Below are positions 1-10,112 of a stretch of 64,000 bases of DNA, piece after piece. Under the pieces are notes generated by a model. It had not been told where the DNA came from. It searched no databases and worked only from the letters and a program-made list of their open reading frames with translations. Position 1 is the stretch's first letter; every line of letters begins with the position of its first letter. The translations under genes and the position numbers were made by a program. Source of the DNA: G942493275 sp942493275. GTDB taxonomy: Bacteria; Actinomycetota; Coriobacteriia; Anaerosomatales; PHET01. The stretch spans positions 1,984,001 through 2,048,000 of the forward strand of contig OW818687.1 in the NCBI GenBank assembly GCA_942493275.1, in the 5' to 3' direction.

Positions 1-2
1 TC

Positions 3-161
3 TACCGAGGCAAGGGCGTCGCCGAGGGGAAGAAATCCATGGCGTTCGCGCTTGCGTATCGCTCGCCCGAACGGACGTTGACGGCCGAGGAGGTCGAGGG
101 CGCCCACGAGAAGCTCGTGCGCAAGGTTCTCGGAGCGGTTGGCGGCGAACTGCGCGGCTGA
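3..161 (+). CDS. pheT: Phenylalanine--tRNA ligase beta subunit, C-terminal end (partial)
   Basis: The first 52 codons visible are the tail of a longer gene that enters from outside the window and stops at TGA 159-161. The peptide has the hallmarks of the FDX-ACB anticodon-binding domain that closes bacterial PheT: the GKKSMAF stretch, then SPERTLTAEEV, and a C-terminal GELRG. PheT pairs with PheS to charge tRNA-Phe. The arg operon promoter begins only about 30 nt after the stop. No clear terminator hairpin lies between them, so some readthrough into argC is possible. Identity rests on the C-terminal motif alone. Confidence 0.8.
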   Translation, partial: YRGKGVAEGKKSMAFALAYRSPERTLTAEEVEGAHEKLVRKVLGAVGGELRG

Positions 162-181
162 TTGGGAGTTCGCGCATAGTC

Positions 182-233
182 TTGCACTAATAACGCATAT
201 TAATTGACAGATATGCGAAACAGCGTATATGCT
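182..233 (+). promoter_or_regulatory. argC operon promoter with candidate ArgR operator
   Basis: A perfect -35 hexamer TTGACA (204-209) is followed after 16 nt by TATATG (226-231). The -35 box is bracketed by a perfect 7-bp inverted repeat, CGCATAT (194-200) and ATATGCG (211-217). The -10 box sits inside a second near-palindrome, AGCGTATATGCT (222-233). Two AT-rich dyads overlapping a promoter fit the way ArgR hexamers repress arg operons, and argR is the sixth gene of this operon. The link to ArgR is inference. The layout also argues against the upstream TTG at 204 as the argC start, because that codon is the -35 box itself. Confidence 0.55.
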
Positions 234-269
234 CCGCACTCACATACTCTTCGGGGTCTGGAGGCTCGC

Positions 270-1310
270 GTGGTCGATGTGGCCGTGGTCGGTGCTGCGG
301 GATATGCGGGGATCGAGGCGGTGCGGTGGATACTCGGCCACCCTCGCCTGAATCTCGCGTGCGCGACGTCCGGAGCCGATGAGGGCCGCAGGCTGTCCGA
401 CCTCTACCCGGCGCTCGCGCGCGCAACGGACCTGACGTTCTCGGCGCACGACGTTGACACCGTGGCATCCAAGGCGAGCGTAGCCGTGCTGGCTGTACCG
501 CACACGGCAGCGATGGCGATGGTGCCGGCGCTGCTCGAGCGGGGAGTGACCGTCATCGACATGTCGGCGGACTTCCGACTCACGGACGCGGACGTCTACG
601 AGCACTGGTATGCGACGCCGCACACGGCTGCGGGTCTTCTCGGCGAGGCCGTGTATGGGCTGCCCGAGCTCGATCGGAGCCGTCTCAAGGGCTCGCGGCT
701 TGTGGCATGCCCTGGCTGCTATCCGACCGCGACGGCGCTCGCGGCCTTGCCGGCTCTCGAGTCGGGAGTCGCGATCGGCGCTCGCGTGGTTGTCGACGCG
801 AAGTCGGGCGTCTCGGGAGCGGGACGCACTCCCGCACCGGGGACCCACTACTGCGCGGCGAACGAAGCCGTGCTGCCATACAAGGTCGCGACGCATCGGC
901 ACACGCCCGAGATGGAACAGACCCTCACCACTGCCGCCGGCCGCGAGATGTCGGTCATCTTCACGCCGCACCTCGTCCCCATGACGCGGGGCCTGCTGTC
1001 CACGGTCTACCTGGACGTCGAGGAGAACTTCACCGCCGAGGAGGCCGTCGCCCTCTATGAAGGCCGGTACCACCACGAGCCGTTCGTGACTGTGATGCCC
1101 GCAGGTTCGATGCCCTCGACCGCAGACGTGGAAGGCTCGAACCGCGCGACCGTCGGTGTAACCGTTGACGAGCGCACGAATACGCTCGTCGCCGCGTGCG
1201 CGATCGACAACCTCGGGAAGGGAGCCGCGGGCCAAGCGATTCAATGCCTGAACGCGGTCCTTGGCTTCCCCGAGACCGAGGGTCTCGACGCACCGGGCCC
1301 GGTGGTCTAG
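270..1310 (+). CDS. argC: N-acetyl-gamma-glutamyl-phosphate reductase
   Basis: ArgC performs the NADPH-dependent reduction of N-acetylglutamyl phosphate to the semialdehyde, the third step of arginine synthesis, in the cytoplasm. I chose GTG 270 because GGAGG at 260-264 lies 5 nt upstream, and the product (346 aa) then begins with the Rossmann motif VGAAGYAG as usual for the family. The catalytic cysteine is C150 in ACPGCYPT. The substrate-binding stretch with conserved His is near residues 190-215. It is the first gene of the arg operon and ends at TAG 1308-1310, directly abutting the argJ start. Confidence 0.96.
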   Translation: MVDVAVVGAAGYAGIEAVRWILGHPRLNLACATSGADEGRRLSDLYPALARATDLTFSAHDVDTVASKASVAVLAVPHTAAMAMVPALLERGVTVIDMSADFRLTDADVYEHWYATPHTAAGLLGEAVYGLPELDRSRLKGSRLVACPGCYPTATALAALPALESGVAIGARVVVDAKSGVSGAGRTPAPGTHYCAANEAVLPYKVATHRHTPEMEQTLTTAAGREMSVIFTPHLVPMTRGLLSTVYLDVEENFTAEEAVALYEGRYHHEPFVTVMPAGSMPSTADVEGSNRATVGVTVDERTNTLVAACAIDNLGKGAAGQAIQCLNAVLGFPETEGLDAPGPVV

Positions 1311-2543
1311 GTGACCGACTTCGCTTCGGGCGTGCAGGGGTTCAGTTACGCCGAGGGCGGCGTCGTCGCCCCGCTCGGGTTCACGGCTTCGGGAGTCCAC
1401 TGCGGGCTCAAGAAGGACGGTCGTCGCGACCTTGCCCTCGTCGCGGCCGTCGAGCCGGTTCCCGCAGCAGCGGTTTTCACTACGAGCTCCATCGTCGCCG
1501 CGCCGGTGACCCTGTCGCGCGCCAACATCGCTTCGGGAACCTGCAGGGCCGTCGTCATCAACGCCGGAAATGCCAATGCGTGCACCGGAGCCTCTGGGGA
1601 CCTCGCCGCACGTCAGATGGCGGTGACCACCGCCGAGGCGCTCGGCGGGGCCGCAGGCGACGTCGTGGTGTGCTCCACAGGGGTTATCGGCGTCGAGTTG
1701 CCGGCTGACATCGTGGTTGCGGGCATCGCCGATGCCGCCGCCACGCTCGACAGCGCTTCGGGTGACTCGGCGGCGGAAGCGATCATGACCACCGACACCT
1801 TCGCCAAGCAGGTCGCGGTCGCCTTCGATCTCGACGGCGAGCGCATCATCGTGGGCGGGATGGCCAAGGGCAGCGGCATGATCGCGCCGAACATGGCCAC
1901 CATGCTCGCGGTGGTCACCACGGACGCGCCGCTCACGAGCGAGGCATGCGATGCCGCGCTCCGGGCTGCGGCCGACCGCACCTTCAACCGGGTCACGGTC
2001 GACTCGGACACCTCTACCAACGACACGCTGGTCCTGCTCGCGAGCGGCGCGGCCGACGTCGATCCCGTTGGTCTCGGCGATCCGCGCTTCGATATGGTGG
2101 CGTCAGCGATCCACGCGGTCTGCGCCGAACTCGCGCGCATGATCGCCCGCGACGGCGAGGGCGCGACCAAGCTGGTCGAGGTCACGGTCACCGGTGCGGT
2201 CGACGAGGCCGACGCAGTGAAAGCCGCACGCGCCGTCGCCGACTCGCCACTCGTCAAGACGGCGCTGTTCGGCAACGACGCCAACTGGGGCCGGGTCGCC
2301 ATGGCGCTCGGCAAGTCCGGCGCGCGGCTCGACCCGCAGGGCTTCTCGATCACCTTCGCGGGTATCGAGGTCTGCCGGGCGGGCGGGGCGGTGCCATTCG
2401 ACGAGGACGAGGCGCTCGAGGCGCTCGATCAACCCGAGATCGTCCTGGAAGCCGACCTCGGAGTGGGCGAGGGCCGCGCGACCGTCCTCACCTGCGACCT
2501 CAGCTATGAGTACGTGCGGATCAACGGGGAGTACCGAAGCTAG
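1311..2543 (+). CDS. argJ: Glutamate N-acetyltransferase / amino-acid N-acetyltransferase
   Basis: This 410-aa enzyme transfers the acetyl group from N-acetylornithine to glutamate, closing the acetyl cycle. Bifunctional members can also use acetyl-CoA, which would explain why no argA is seen here. The self-cleavage site is in KGSGMIAPNMAT, with T197 expected to become the N-terminal nucleophile of the beta chain. The GTG start abuts the argC stop with no gap, so translation is probably coupled. The C-terminus YEYVRINGEYRS is typical of ArgJ. Whether it is mono- or bifunctional cannot be told from sequence by eye. Confidence 0.95.
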   Translation: MTDFASGVQGFSYAEGGVVAPLGFTASGVHCGLKKDGRRDLALVAAVEPVPAAAVFTTSSIVAAPVTLSRANIASGTCRAVVINAGNANACTGASGDLAARQMAVTTAEALGGAAGDVVVCSTGVIGVELPADIVVAGIADAAATLDSASGDSAAEAIMTTDTFAKQVAVAFDLDGERIIVGGMAKGSGMIAPNMATMLAVVTTDAPLTSEACDAALRAAADRTFNRVTVDSDTSTNDTLVLLASGAADVDPVGLGDPRFDMVASAIHAVCAELARMIARDGEGATKLVEVTVTGAVDEADAVKAARAVADSPLVKTALFGNDANWGRVAMALGKSGARLDPQGFSITFAGIEVCRAGGAVPFDEDEALEALDQPEIVLEADLGVGEGRATVLTCDLSYEYVRINGEYRS

Positions 2544-2600
2544 CCGGCTCGAGCCGGCTCACTCGCTCGCCCCACTCACCGCATGACGGAAGGACCACCC

Positions 2601-3476
2601 GTGAACGACCTGTATCTCAAGGCTGAAACACTCACCGAGGCACTCCCCTGGATCAAACGCATGAACGGCAAGACCGTCGTCGTGAAGTACGGCGGCGCCG
2701 CGATGACCGACCCCGCGCTTCGCGAAGGCGTCGCAAGCGACATCGTTCTCATGAAGCTCGTCGGGCTCAACCCCGTCGTAGTGCACGGCGGCGGACCCGA
2801 GATCACCTCGTTCATGGACAGGCTCGGCCTTGAGGTCGAGTTCTACGACGGCCTCCGGGTCACGACAGACGAGGCGATGGAAGTCGTCAAGATGGTGCTC
2901 GTCGGCAAGGTGAACAAGGAGATCGTCGGCGCCATCAACGCTCACGGCAGACTCGCCGTGGGCCTCTCGGGCGAGGACGGCAACCTCGTGCAGGCGACGA
3001 TGCGCGATCCCAGACTCGGACGCGTCGGCGACATCGCAGGCATCGACACCACGGTCGTCGACCGGCTCGTGGAGGACGGCTTCATCCCCGTCATCGCCAC
3101 GGTTGCCGCGGGAGTGGACGGCGGCAGCTACAACGTCAACGCCGACCTCGTCGCCGGTGATCTCGCCGCAGCCCTCAACGCCGAGAAGGTCATCTTCCTC
3201 ACCGACGTCGACGGGCTGTACGCGGACTTCTCGGACAAGGGCTCGCTCATCAGCAGTCTCACGCCTCAGGAAGCCGAGGAGATGGTCATGGCCGACTCGC
3301 TCGAGGGCGGCATGGTCCCCAAGGTAGGCGCGTGCGTGCGTGCGCTCAACGGCGGCGTGAAGAGGGCCCACATCCTCAACGGCACAGTGCCCCGGGCGCT
3401 GTTGCTCGAGGTCTTCACAGACGAAGGCGTCGGCACCATGATCACCGAAGATATGACCGCCGAGGAGGTGTCGTAG
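2601..3476 (+). CDS. argB: Acetylglutamate kinase
   Basis: ArgB phosphorylates N-acetylglutamate with ATP and is usually the arginine-feedback-inhibited step. The GTG at 2601 is preferred over the in-frame ATG at 2583 because GGAAGGA (2588-2594) lies 6 nt before it and the 291-aa product then starts MNDLYLK. Amino-acid-kinase features are present: KYGGAAM near residue 29, the HGGGPEI loop near residue 62, and the C-terminal KVGACVRAL region. The gene follows argJ after a 57-nt gap and its stop codon overlaps the argD start by one base. Confidence 0.95.
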   Translation: MNDLYLKAETLTEALPWIKRMNGKTVVVKYGGAAMTDPALREGVASDIVLMKLVGLNPVVVHGGGPEITSFMDRLGLEVEFYDGLRVTTDEAMEVVKMVLVGKVNKEIVGAINAHGRLAVGLSGEDGNLVQATMRDPRLGRVGDIAGIDTTVVDRLVEDGFIPVIATVAAGVDGGSYNVNADLVAGDLAAALNAEKVIFLTDVDGLYADFSDKGSLISSLTPQEAEEMVMADSLEGGMVPKVGACVRALNGGVKRAHILNGTVPRALLLEVFTDEGVGTMITEDMTAEEVS

Positions 3477-4681
3477 TGGGCGCCGGACTCAAGATGGCGC
3501 AGTCCACCGACGCCTCGTGCGTGATGCAGACCTACGGTCGCAAGCCCGTGATGTTCGTGAGCGGCGACGGAATGCGCCTGTACGACGACGAGGGGCGCGA
3601 GTACCTCGACTTCGTCTCGGGCATCGGTGCGGTCAACCTCGGCCACGCGCATCCCGTCGTGGCCGACGCGGTCTCAGCGCAGATGGCCAAGCTCGTGCAC
3701 GTGTCGAACCTGTTCTACGTGGAGCACCGCTCCGAGCTCGCCTGCGATCTCGTGCGGCTGCTTGGCGGCGGCATGAAGGTGTTCTTCGCGAACTCGGGCG
3801 CCGAGGCAAACGAGGGAGCGATCAAGCTCGCACGCAAGTGGGCGAGGGACGCCAAGCCGGGCGCGTACAAGGTCGTGACCGCGGTCCGCTCGTTCCACGG
3901 CCGCACCCTCGCCACGCTCGCCGCCACAGGCCAGCCGAGCAAGCAGGAGGCGTTCGCGCCGCTGCCGGAGGGCTTCGTCCATGTACCGCTGAACGACGTT
4001 GACGCGCTCGAGGCGGCTGTTGACGATACGGTCGCTGCGGTGCTCGTCGAGGTCGTGCAGGGCGAGGGCGGCGTGTGGCCGGCGGATCCCGGGTACCTGG
4101 CCGCGATCGAGCGGTTGTGCAGGGAGCGCGGGGCGCTCTTCATGATCGACGAGGTGCAGACCGGGTTCTTCCGCACCGGCCCGGCCTTCGCGCACCAGGC
4201 TTTCGGGCTCACTCCGGATGTGGTGACGCTCGCCAAGGCGATGGCGAACGGCTTGCCGATCGGCGCGATCGCCGCACGCGACGAAGTCGCTGCCGCATTC
4301 AAGCCCGGCGATCACGGGTCGACCTTCGGAGGCGGTCCGGTCGTGTGTGCGGCTGCCCGTGCGACCATCGCGGCACTGGAGGTCGAGGCGCTGGGTCACA
4401 ACTCGGCCCACGCCGGGGAGTACCTGCAGGCGGGCCTGGTCGCGCTTGGAGAGACGACGGGCATGGTGGCCGAGGTCCGGGGTGCCGGGCTGATGGTGGG
4501 CATCACGCTGACTAAGCCGGTCGCGGTCGAGGCTGCTACGTCACTGCTCGAGCAAGGAATCGTCGTGAACCACATTGGGGCGGATATTTTGCGTTTTCTG
4601 CCGCCTTTGGTGTGTGGAAAGCCGGAGATTGATACACTCCTTGCCACACTTGCCGACACTCTCACGGAGATGGATGCCTGA
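3476..4681 (+). CDS. argD: Acetylornithine aminotransferase
   Basis: A 401-aa class III pyridoxal-phosphate aminotransferase that converts N-acetylglutamate semialdehyde to N-acetylornithine. GTG 3476 shares one base with the argB stop and has GGAGG at 3464-3468. Longer in-frame extensions would run deep into argB. The PLP-binding lysine is K254 in LAKAMANG, the cofactor aspartate is in MIDEVQTG, and the GSTFGG motif follows. Such enzymes often also serve lysine synthesis as succinyl-DAP aminotransferase; nothing here decides that. It ends in TGATG, overlapping argF. Confidence 0.95.
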   Translation: MGAGLKMAQSTDASCVMQTYGRKPVMFVSGDGMRLYDDEGREYLDFVSGIGAVNLGHAHPVVADAVSAQMAKLVHVSNLFYVEHRSELACDLVRLLGGGMKVFFANSGAEANEGAIKLARKWARDAKPGAYKVVTAVRSFHGRTLATLAATGQPSKQEAFAPLPEGFVHVPLNDVDALEAAVDDTVAAVLVEVVQGEGGVWPADPGYLAAIERLCRERGALFMIDEVQTGFFRTGPAFAHQAFGLTPDVVTLAKAMANGLPIGAIAARDEVAAAFKPGDHGSTFGGGPVVCAAARATIAALEVEALGHNSAHAGEYLQAGLVALGETTGMVAEVRGAGLMVGITLTKPVAVEAATSLLEQGIVVNHIGADILRFLPPLVCGKPEIDTLLATLADTLTEMDA

Positions 4682-5616
4682 TGCACGACGGACTCAGAGG
4701 TAGAGACCTCCTTTCTCTGGCCGACCTCACTCCGGCCGAGTTCGCCCACATCCTCGACGTCTCCGAAGCACAGAAGCGCGCCTGGTCGATCGGCAAGCGC
4801 GCGACGCCGCTGGCAGGCAGGGCGATCGCGATCATCTTGCAGAAGCCGTCCATTCGCACGCGAGTCAGTTTCGAGGTCGCCTGCGTGCGCCTCGGCGCGC
4901 ATCCGGTCGTCATGACCGGGCCTGACGGCGCCTTCTCTCGCGGTGAGACTATCCACGACACCGCGAAGGTGCTCGAGCGCTACTGCGACGCCATCGTCCT
5001 TCGGACCTACGGTCAGTGGATCGTGGAGGAGCTCGCGAAGCATGCGTCCGTACCGGTGGTCAACGCACTCACCGACGATCACCACCCGTGCCAGGGACTC
5101 GCTGACTTCCTGACGATCCGCGAGCGGATCGGTCGCCTCGAGGGCGTGAGCCTCTCCTACGTCGGCGACGGCAACAACATGGCGCACACGTATCTGCTCG
5201 CGGGCGCTCTGTCCGGTATGTCGGTCACCATCGGTACTCCTCAAGGCTTCGAGCCCTCGGCCGCCGTGGTCGAGCAGGCCCGGACCATCGCCGAGGCCAC
5301 CGGCGCGCGCATCGAGCTCACGTCGGATCCGCACGAGGCGGTCTCAGGCGCTGAGGTCGTCGTCACCGACACGTGGGCGTCGATGGGCCAGGAGTCTGAG
5401 CACGGCGCTCGCGTGGAGGCATTCGTGCCGTTCCGCGTGGACTCGGCGCTCCTGGCGCATGCGGCTCCAAGCGCGATCTTCATGCACTGCTTGCCGGCCC
5501 ATCGCGGCGAGGAGGTCACCGACGAGGTGATCGACGCGCCGTGCTCGGTCGTGTTCGACGAGGCGGAGAACCGCCTGCACGTACAGAAGGCGCTGCTGTC
5601 CCTGCTCGTCAGCTAG
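4681..5616 (+). CDS. argF: Ornithine carbamoyltransferase
   Basis: ArgF joins carbamoyl phosphate and ornithine to give citrulline. The 311-aa sequence has the carbamoyl-phosphate loop in the form SIRTR (residues 57-61), where the usual form is STRTR. It also has the ornithine-side HCLPAHR motif (269-275). The Thr-to-Ile change in the loop is at a position tolerant in some homologs. The start ATG overlaps the argD stop (TGATG at 4679-4683). The next gene, argR, follows after 29 nt that carry its own strong ribosome binding site. Confidence 0.95.
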   Translation: MHDGLRGRDLLSLADLTPAEFAHILDVSEAQKRAWSIGKRATPLAGRAIAIILQKPSIRTRVSFEVACVRLGAHPVVMTGPDGAFSRGETIHDTAKVLERYCDAIVLRTYGQWIVEELAKHASVPVVNALTDDHHPCQGLADFLTIRERIGRLEGVSLSYVGDGNNMAHTYLLAGALSGMSVTIGTPQGFEPSAAVVEQARTIAEATGARIELTSDPHEAVSGAEVVVTDTWASMGQESEHGARVEAFVPFRVDSALLAHAAPSAIFMHCLPAHRGEEVTDEVIDAPCSVVFDEAENRLHVQKALLSLLVS

Positions 5617-5645
5617 GGGACGAAGAAGAAGGAGAGAGGACCTCG

Positions 5646-6077
5646 ATGAGGAAGCGGCTGGAGCGACAGGATGCCATCAGGCGCATCGTGCGATCGGATC
5701 GCGTACGCACCCAGCGTGCGCTGGTGGACAGCCTTAAGGACCAGGGCTACGACTGCACCCAGGCGACGGTGTCGCGCGACATCACGGACATGGGGCTGCG
5801 CAAGCTCCCCGAAGGCGTCTATGTGCTCGCCGAGGACCTGCACCTGCAGCGCATGGTGAGCGATCTCGTCCGAGACGTGAAGCGCACCGGAAACCTCGTG
5901 CTCGTCAAGGCGCAGGCGGGAACCGCGCCTGGCGTGGCGGCCGCTCTCGACGCAGCTGAACTGGACGGCATCATGGGCAGCGTCTCGGGTGACGACACGA
6001 TCCTCGTCATCACCGAAAAGGAGTCCGACGGCGAATCGCTGACGGACACACTCAACAAGTTCCGCGGCGTCCGCTAG
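5646..6077 (+). CDS. argR: Arginine repressor
   Basis: A 143-aa ArgR/AhrC-type regulator. The N-terminal winged helix-turn-helix carries the ATVSRDI recognition segment. The C-terminal hexamerization domain carries the arginine-binding motifs GTAPG and SGDDT. ATG 5646 was chosen because an AAGGAGAGAGGA stretch (5629-5640) lies just upstream and the length then matches the family. Its place inside the operon it likely controls implies autoregulation through the argC promoter. The dyads at 194-233 are the obvious candidate operator, an inference from position. Confidence 0.95.
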   Translation: MRKRLERQDAIRRIVRSDRVRTQRALVDSLKDQGYDCTQATVSRDITDMGLRKLPEGVYVLAEDLHLQRMVSDLVRDVKRTGNLVLVKAQAGTAPGVAAALDAAELDGIMGSVSGDDTILVITEKESDGESLTDTLNKFRGVR

Positions 6078-6105
6078 GCGCCTGTCACTGAAAGGTTGGT
6101 CGTTC

Positions 6106-7332
6106 ATGGCTCGCGAAAAGTGTGTTCTGGCGTACTCGGGCGGTCTCGACACCTCGGTCGCCATCAGGTGGATCCAGGAGCACCACGACATGGATGTCAT
6201 CGCACTCGCGATCGACGTCGGTCAGGAGCGCCAAGACCTCGAGTTCGTGCGCCAGAAGGCGCTCGGTATCGGCGCGGTCGAGTCGATCGTCAAAGATGTC
6301 CGTGAGGAGTACGTAGAGGAGTTCCTCGCAAAGGCACTCAAGGCCAACGCCCTGTACGAGAACAAGTACCCGCTCGTCTCGGCGATGTCGCGTCCGATCA
6401 TCGTGAAGCACCTCGTCGAGGAGGCGCACCGCCACCAGGCCAAGTACATCGGCCACGGCTGCACCGGCAAGGGCAACGACCAGGTGCGTTTCGAGGTCGG
6501 CATCGCCGCGCTCGATCCCGACCTGCAGATCGTCGCGCCGGTGCGCGAGTGGGAACTCAAGACCCGCGAGATGGAAATGGAGTGGGCCGAGGCCCGCGGC
6601 ATCCCAGTGCCGACGACCAAGGCGAGCCCGTACTCGATCGACGACAACTTGTGGGGTCGCGCCATCGAGTGCGGCGTTCTCGAGGACCCGTGGGTCGAGC
6701 CGCCGGCGGACATCTACACACTGACTGCCGACTCGCGCGGCACTGCCTGCGATGAGCCCGAGTACGCCGAGATCAGCTTCGAGCAGGGCGTTCCGGTGGC
6801 TCTCGACGGTGAGCTCATGAGCTTCCACGAGATCATCAACCGCATGAATGAGCTCGCGGGCAAGCATGGGTTCGGCCGCATCGACATGATCGAGAACCGC
6901 CTCATCGGTGTGAAATCACGCGAGATCTACGAGGTCCCCGGCGCCCTCACCCTCATCATCGCCCACAAGGCGATCGAGGACCTGTGCCTGGAGCGCGAGG
7001 TGCTCCACTACAAGCTCGGCGTCGAGCAGAAGTGGGCCGAGCTCGTCTACAACGGCATGTGGTTCTCGCCGCTCAAGGAGGCGCTCGACGGCTTCATCGA
7101 GACCACGCAGCAGCTTGTCACCGGTGACGTGCGTCTGCGGTTCTTCAAGGGTTCGTGCGTGACCGTGGGCCGCCGCTCTCCGTACTCGCTCTACGACTAC
7201 AACCTCGCGACCTACGATGCCGCCGACAGCTTCGATCACAAAGCCGCCAAGGGCTTCATCGACCTGCACGGTCTGCCCACCAAGGTCTGGGCCCGCCAGC
7301 GCCGCAAGGTCGGCAAGGAAGGCGAGGTCTAA
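6106..7332 (+). CDS. argG: Argininosuccinate synthase
   Basis: ArgG condenses citrulline and aspartate using ATP. The 408-aa protein opens with the PP-loop AYSGGLDTS (residues 9-17), and has the substrate-binding stretches HGCTGKGNDQ and FKGSCVTVGRRSP. It begins 28 nt after argR with an AAAGG-type ribosome binding site about 10 nt upstream. It is followed by a 58-aa open frame that separates it from argH, where most genomes have argG and argH adjacent. Confidence 0.96.
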   Translation: MAREKCVLAYSGGLDTSVAIRWIQEHHDMDVIALAIDVGQERQDLEFVRQKALGIGAVESIVKDVREEYVEEFLAKALKANALYENKYPLVSAMSRPIIVKHLVEEAHRHQAKYIGHGCTGKGNDQVRFEVGIAALDPDLQIVAPVREWELKTREMEMEWAEARGIPVPTTKASPYSIDDNLWGRAIECGVLEDPWVEPPADIYTLTADSRGTACDEPEYAEISFEQGVPVALDGELMSFHEIINRMNELAGKHGFGRIDMIENRLIGVKSREIYEVPGALTLIIAHKAIEDLCLEREVLHYKLGVEQKWAELVYNGMWFSPLKEALDGFIETTQQLVTGDVRLRFFKGSCVTVGRRSPYSLYDYNLATYDAADSFDHKAAKGFIDLHGLPTKVWARQRRKVGKEGEV

Positions 7333-7337
7333 CCTCC

Positions 7338-7506
7338 ATGTTCGGAATCGGCCTCGGCGAGATACTCATCATCTTCATCATCGCGGTGCTCGTGTTCGGC
7401 GGGCCCGTGGCGATCGCCTTCTTCATCGGCTACCAGGCCGGGCAGAAGAAGGGGAGCCAGGCTGCCGCACGTCCCGCAGACAATCCGCCCGCCGAGGAGA
7501 CGCCTG

Positions 7507-7514
<8 letters not shown>
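7338..7514 (+). CDS. TatA-like 58-aa membrane microprotein
   Basis: A small open frame lies exactly between argG and argH. ATG 7338 follows a purine-rich AAGGAAGGCGAGG stretch (7316-7328), and its stop overlaps the argH start by 8 nt. The N-terminus (MFGIGLGEIL, then an Ile/Val-rich helix ending VFGG) looks like the membrane helix of TatA-type twin-arginine translocase subunits, with the Phe-Gly hinge. Unlike TatA, the hinge is followed by a further hydrophobic stretch (PVAIAFFIGY) and a short charged tail. The usual KKLPELG amphipathic helix is missing. It may be a degenerate or divergent TatA, or an unrelated single-span protein. Function unknown. Confidence 0.7.
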
Positions 7515-8928
<1,414 letters not shown>

Positions 8929-8946
8929 GTTCGCCCGCATGCTCCT

Positions 8947-9399
8947 TCAGATCCACCCGAGGCCGCTCAGGCTCCCCAGGTGGTAGGCGAGTACGGCGGC
9001 GTAGACTGCGACGGCGAAGATCGCGGTGGCGAGCACGATGCGGTAGTGTCTCGAACGCCAGATGCTCCAGGACACGAATGCGATCACGGCGAGTTTGAAT
9101 GCCACCGCGAGCAGGGGATTGCGCGCCAAGAGGCCGCCGAGGACCGGGTTTCCCTCGGTGGCGATGCCCAGCATTATCTCTACCGCAGTCAGCGCCCCGT
9201 CCGCGAGCGACATGACGTTGAGCGCCACAAGCAGTGAAATCAGCAACCATGGACTGTCACGCAGGGTGCCCAGCACGGGGTAGTGCCACCGACGGTCGAA
9301 CCCCGTCCGCTTGTCGAGGAATCGGTAGCGGCGTTGCGCGCGCCGGTCCTCGGCCGAACGACGTTCCACTGCGGGCGGGCTGGGGGAAGTACGACTCAC
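8947..9399 (-). CDS. DUF5658-like membrane protein
   Basis: A 150-aa protein with an Arg-rich cytoplasmic N-terminus (RRSAEDRRAQRRYRF, then TGFDRRW) followed by three or four predicted membrane spans. The overall plan resembles the DUF5658 family, whose role is unknown. It starts at GTG 9399 (minus strand) with a GAGAGG motif about 7 nt upstream. It runs opposite to argH and divergently from mpg, 32 nt away. The family assignment is from memory of its Asn-Pro and DGALT-type segments and is moderate. Confidence 0.6.
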   Translation of the reverse strand: MSRTSPSPPAVERRSAEDRRAQRRYRFLDKRTGFDRRWHYPVLGTLRDSPWLLISLLVALNVMSLADGALTAVEIMLGIATEGNPVLGGLLARNPLLAVAFKLAVIAFVSWSIWRSRHYRIVLATAIFAVAVYAAVLAYHLGSLSGLGWI

Positions 9400-9431
9400 G
9401 CGTCAGCGCCTCTCGGAAGGGTCCATGACCG

Positions 9432-10112
9432 ATGATGCCCAAATCGCTCGCAGACCACGAGCCTCGTGCGGGATCCGCCTTGCCCGCCGGATTCTACGAG
9501 CGCGATCCCCGCGAGGTGGCGCGCGACCTTCTCGGCTGCGTTCTGGCGTCGTGGGCGGACGGTGTCCTCACCGGAGGCGTCATCGTCGAGACGGAGGCGT
9601 ATCTCGGCTCCGACGATCCCGGCAGCCACGCCGCCACGCGCGGGATCACCAAGCGCAACGCCGTCATGTACGGCCCTCCCGGCACCGCCTACGTGTACTT
9701 CACCTACGGCAACCACCACATGCTCAACGTGGTCTGCGAACCTGACGGAACCGCCGCTGGCGTGCTCATCCGCGCGCTCGATCCCACGATCGGACTCGAG
9801 ACCATGCAGACGCGTCGTGGAGGTCGGACCGGACGCGAATTGTGCGCCGGCCCGGGCCGCCTGACACAGGCGCTCGGAGTGACGCTCGATGACAACGGGG
9901 TGACCCTCGGCGAAGGCAGATTGCAGGTGTATGCTGGCATGCGGCCGGACCCGGGGAAGGTCACGGTCACCGGCAGGATCGGGTTGCGAGAGGGTGGGGA
10001 GTTGCCCTATCGCTACCACCTGTCTGACAACATTCACGTCTCACGCGGCGCCGCGAGTCCGGTGCCGTCAGGTGTGCGGGCCGGTGCGACCCGCGGAAAG
10101 GCCGGGCAATGA
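9432..10112 (+). CDS. mpg: DNA-3-methyladenine glycosylase (AAG/MPG family)
   Basis: A 226-aa member of the alkyladenine DNA glycosylase family, which removes alkylated purines in base-excision repair. Diagnostic stretches are RDLLGC, the VETEAY motif with the catalytic glutamate, SHAATRG, and the YVYFTYGNHHMLNVV strand. The C-terminal CAGPGRLTQALG loop also fits. The ATG at 9432 or 9435 could start it; a GGAAGGG sequence lies 10 nt upstream. The stop overlaps the next gene by 4 nt (ATGA at 10109-10112), so the two are coupled. Confidence 0.92.
   Translation: MMPKSLADHEPRAGSALPAGFYERDPREVARDLLGCVLASWADGVLTGGVIVETEAYLGSDDPGSHAATRGITKRNAVMYGPPGTAYVYFTYGNHHMLNVVCEPDGTAAGVLIRALDPTIGLETMQTRRGGRTGRELCAGPGRLTQALGVTLDDNGVTLGEGRLQVYAGMRPDPGKVTVTGRIGLREGGELPYRYHLSDNIHVSRGAASPVPSGVRAGATRGKAGQ

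Noticed and set aside
204..269. Longer argC reading from TTG 204
   Set aside because: TTG 204 is part of the -35 hexamer. GTG 270 has a GGAGG at the right distance and matches the family N-terminus.
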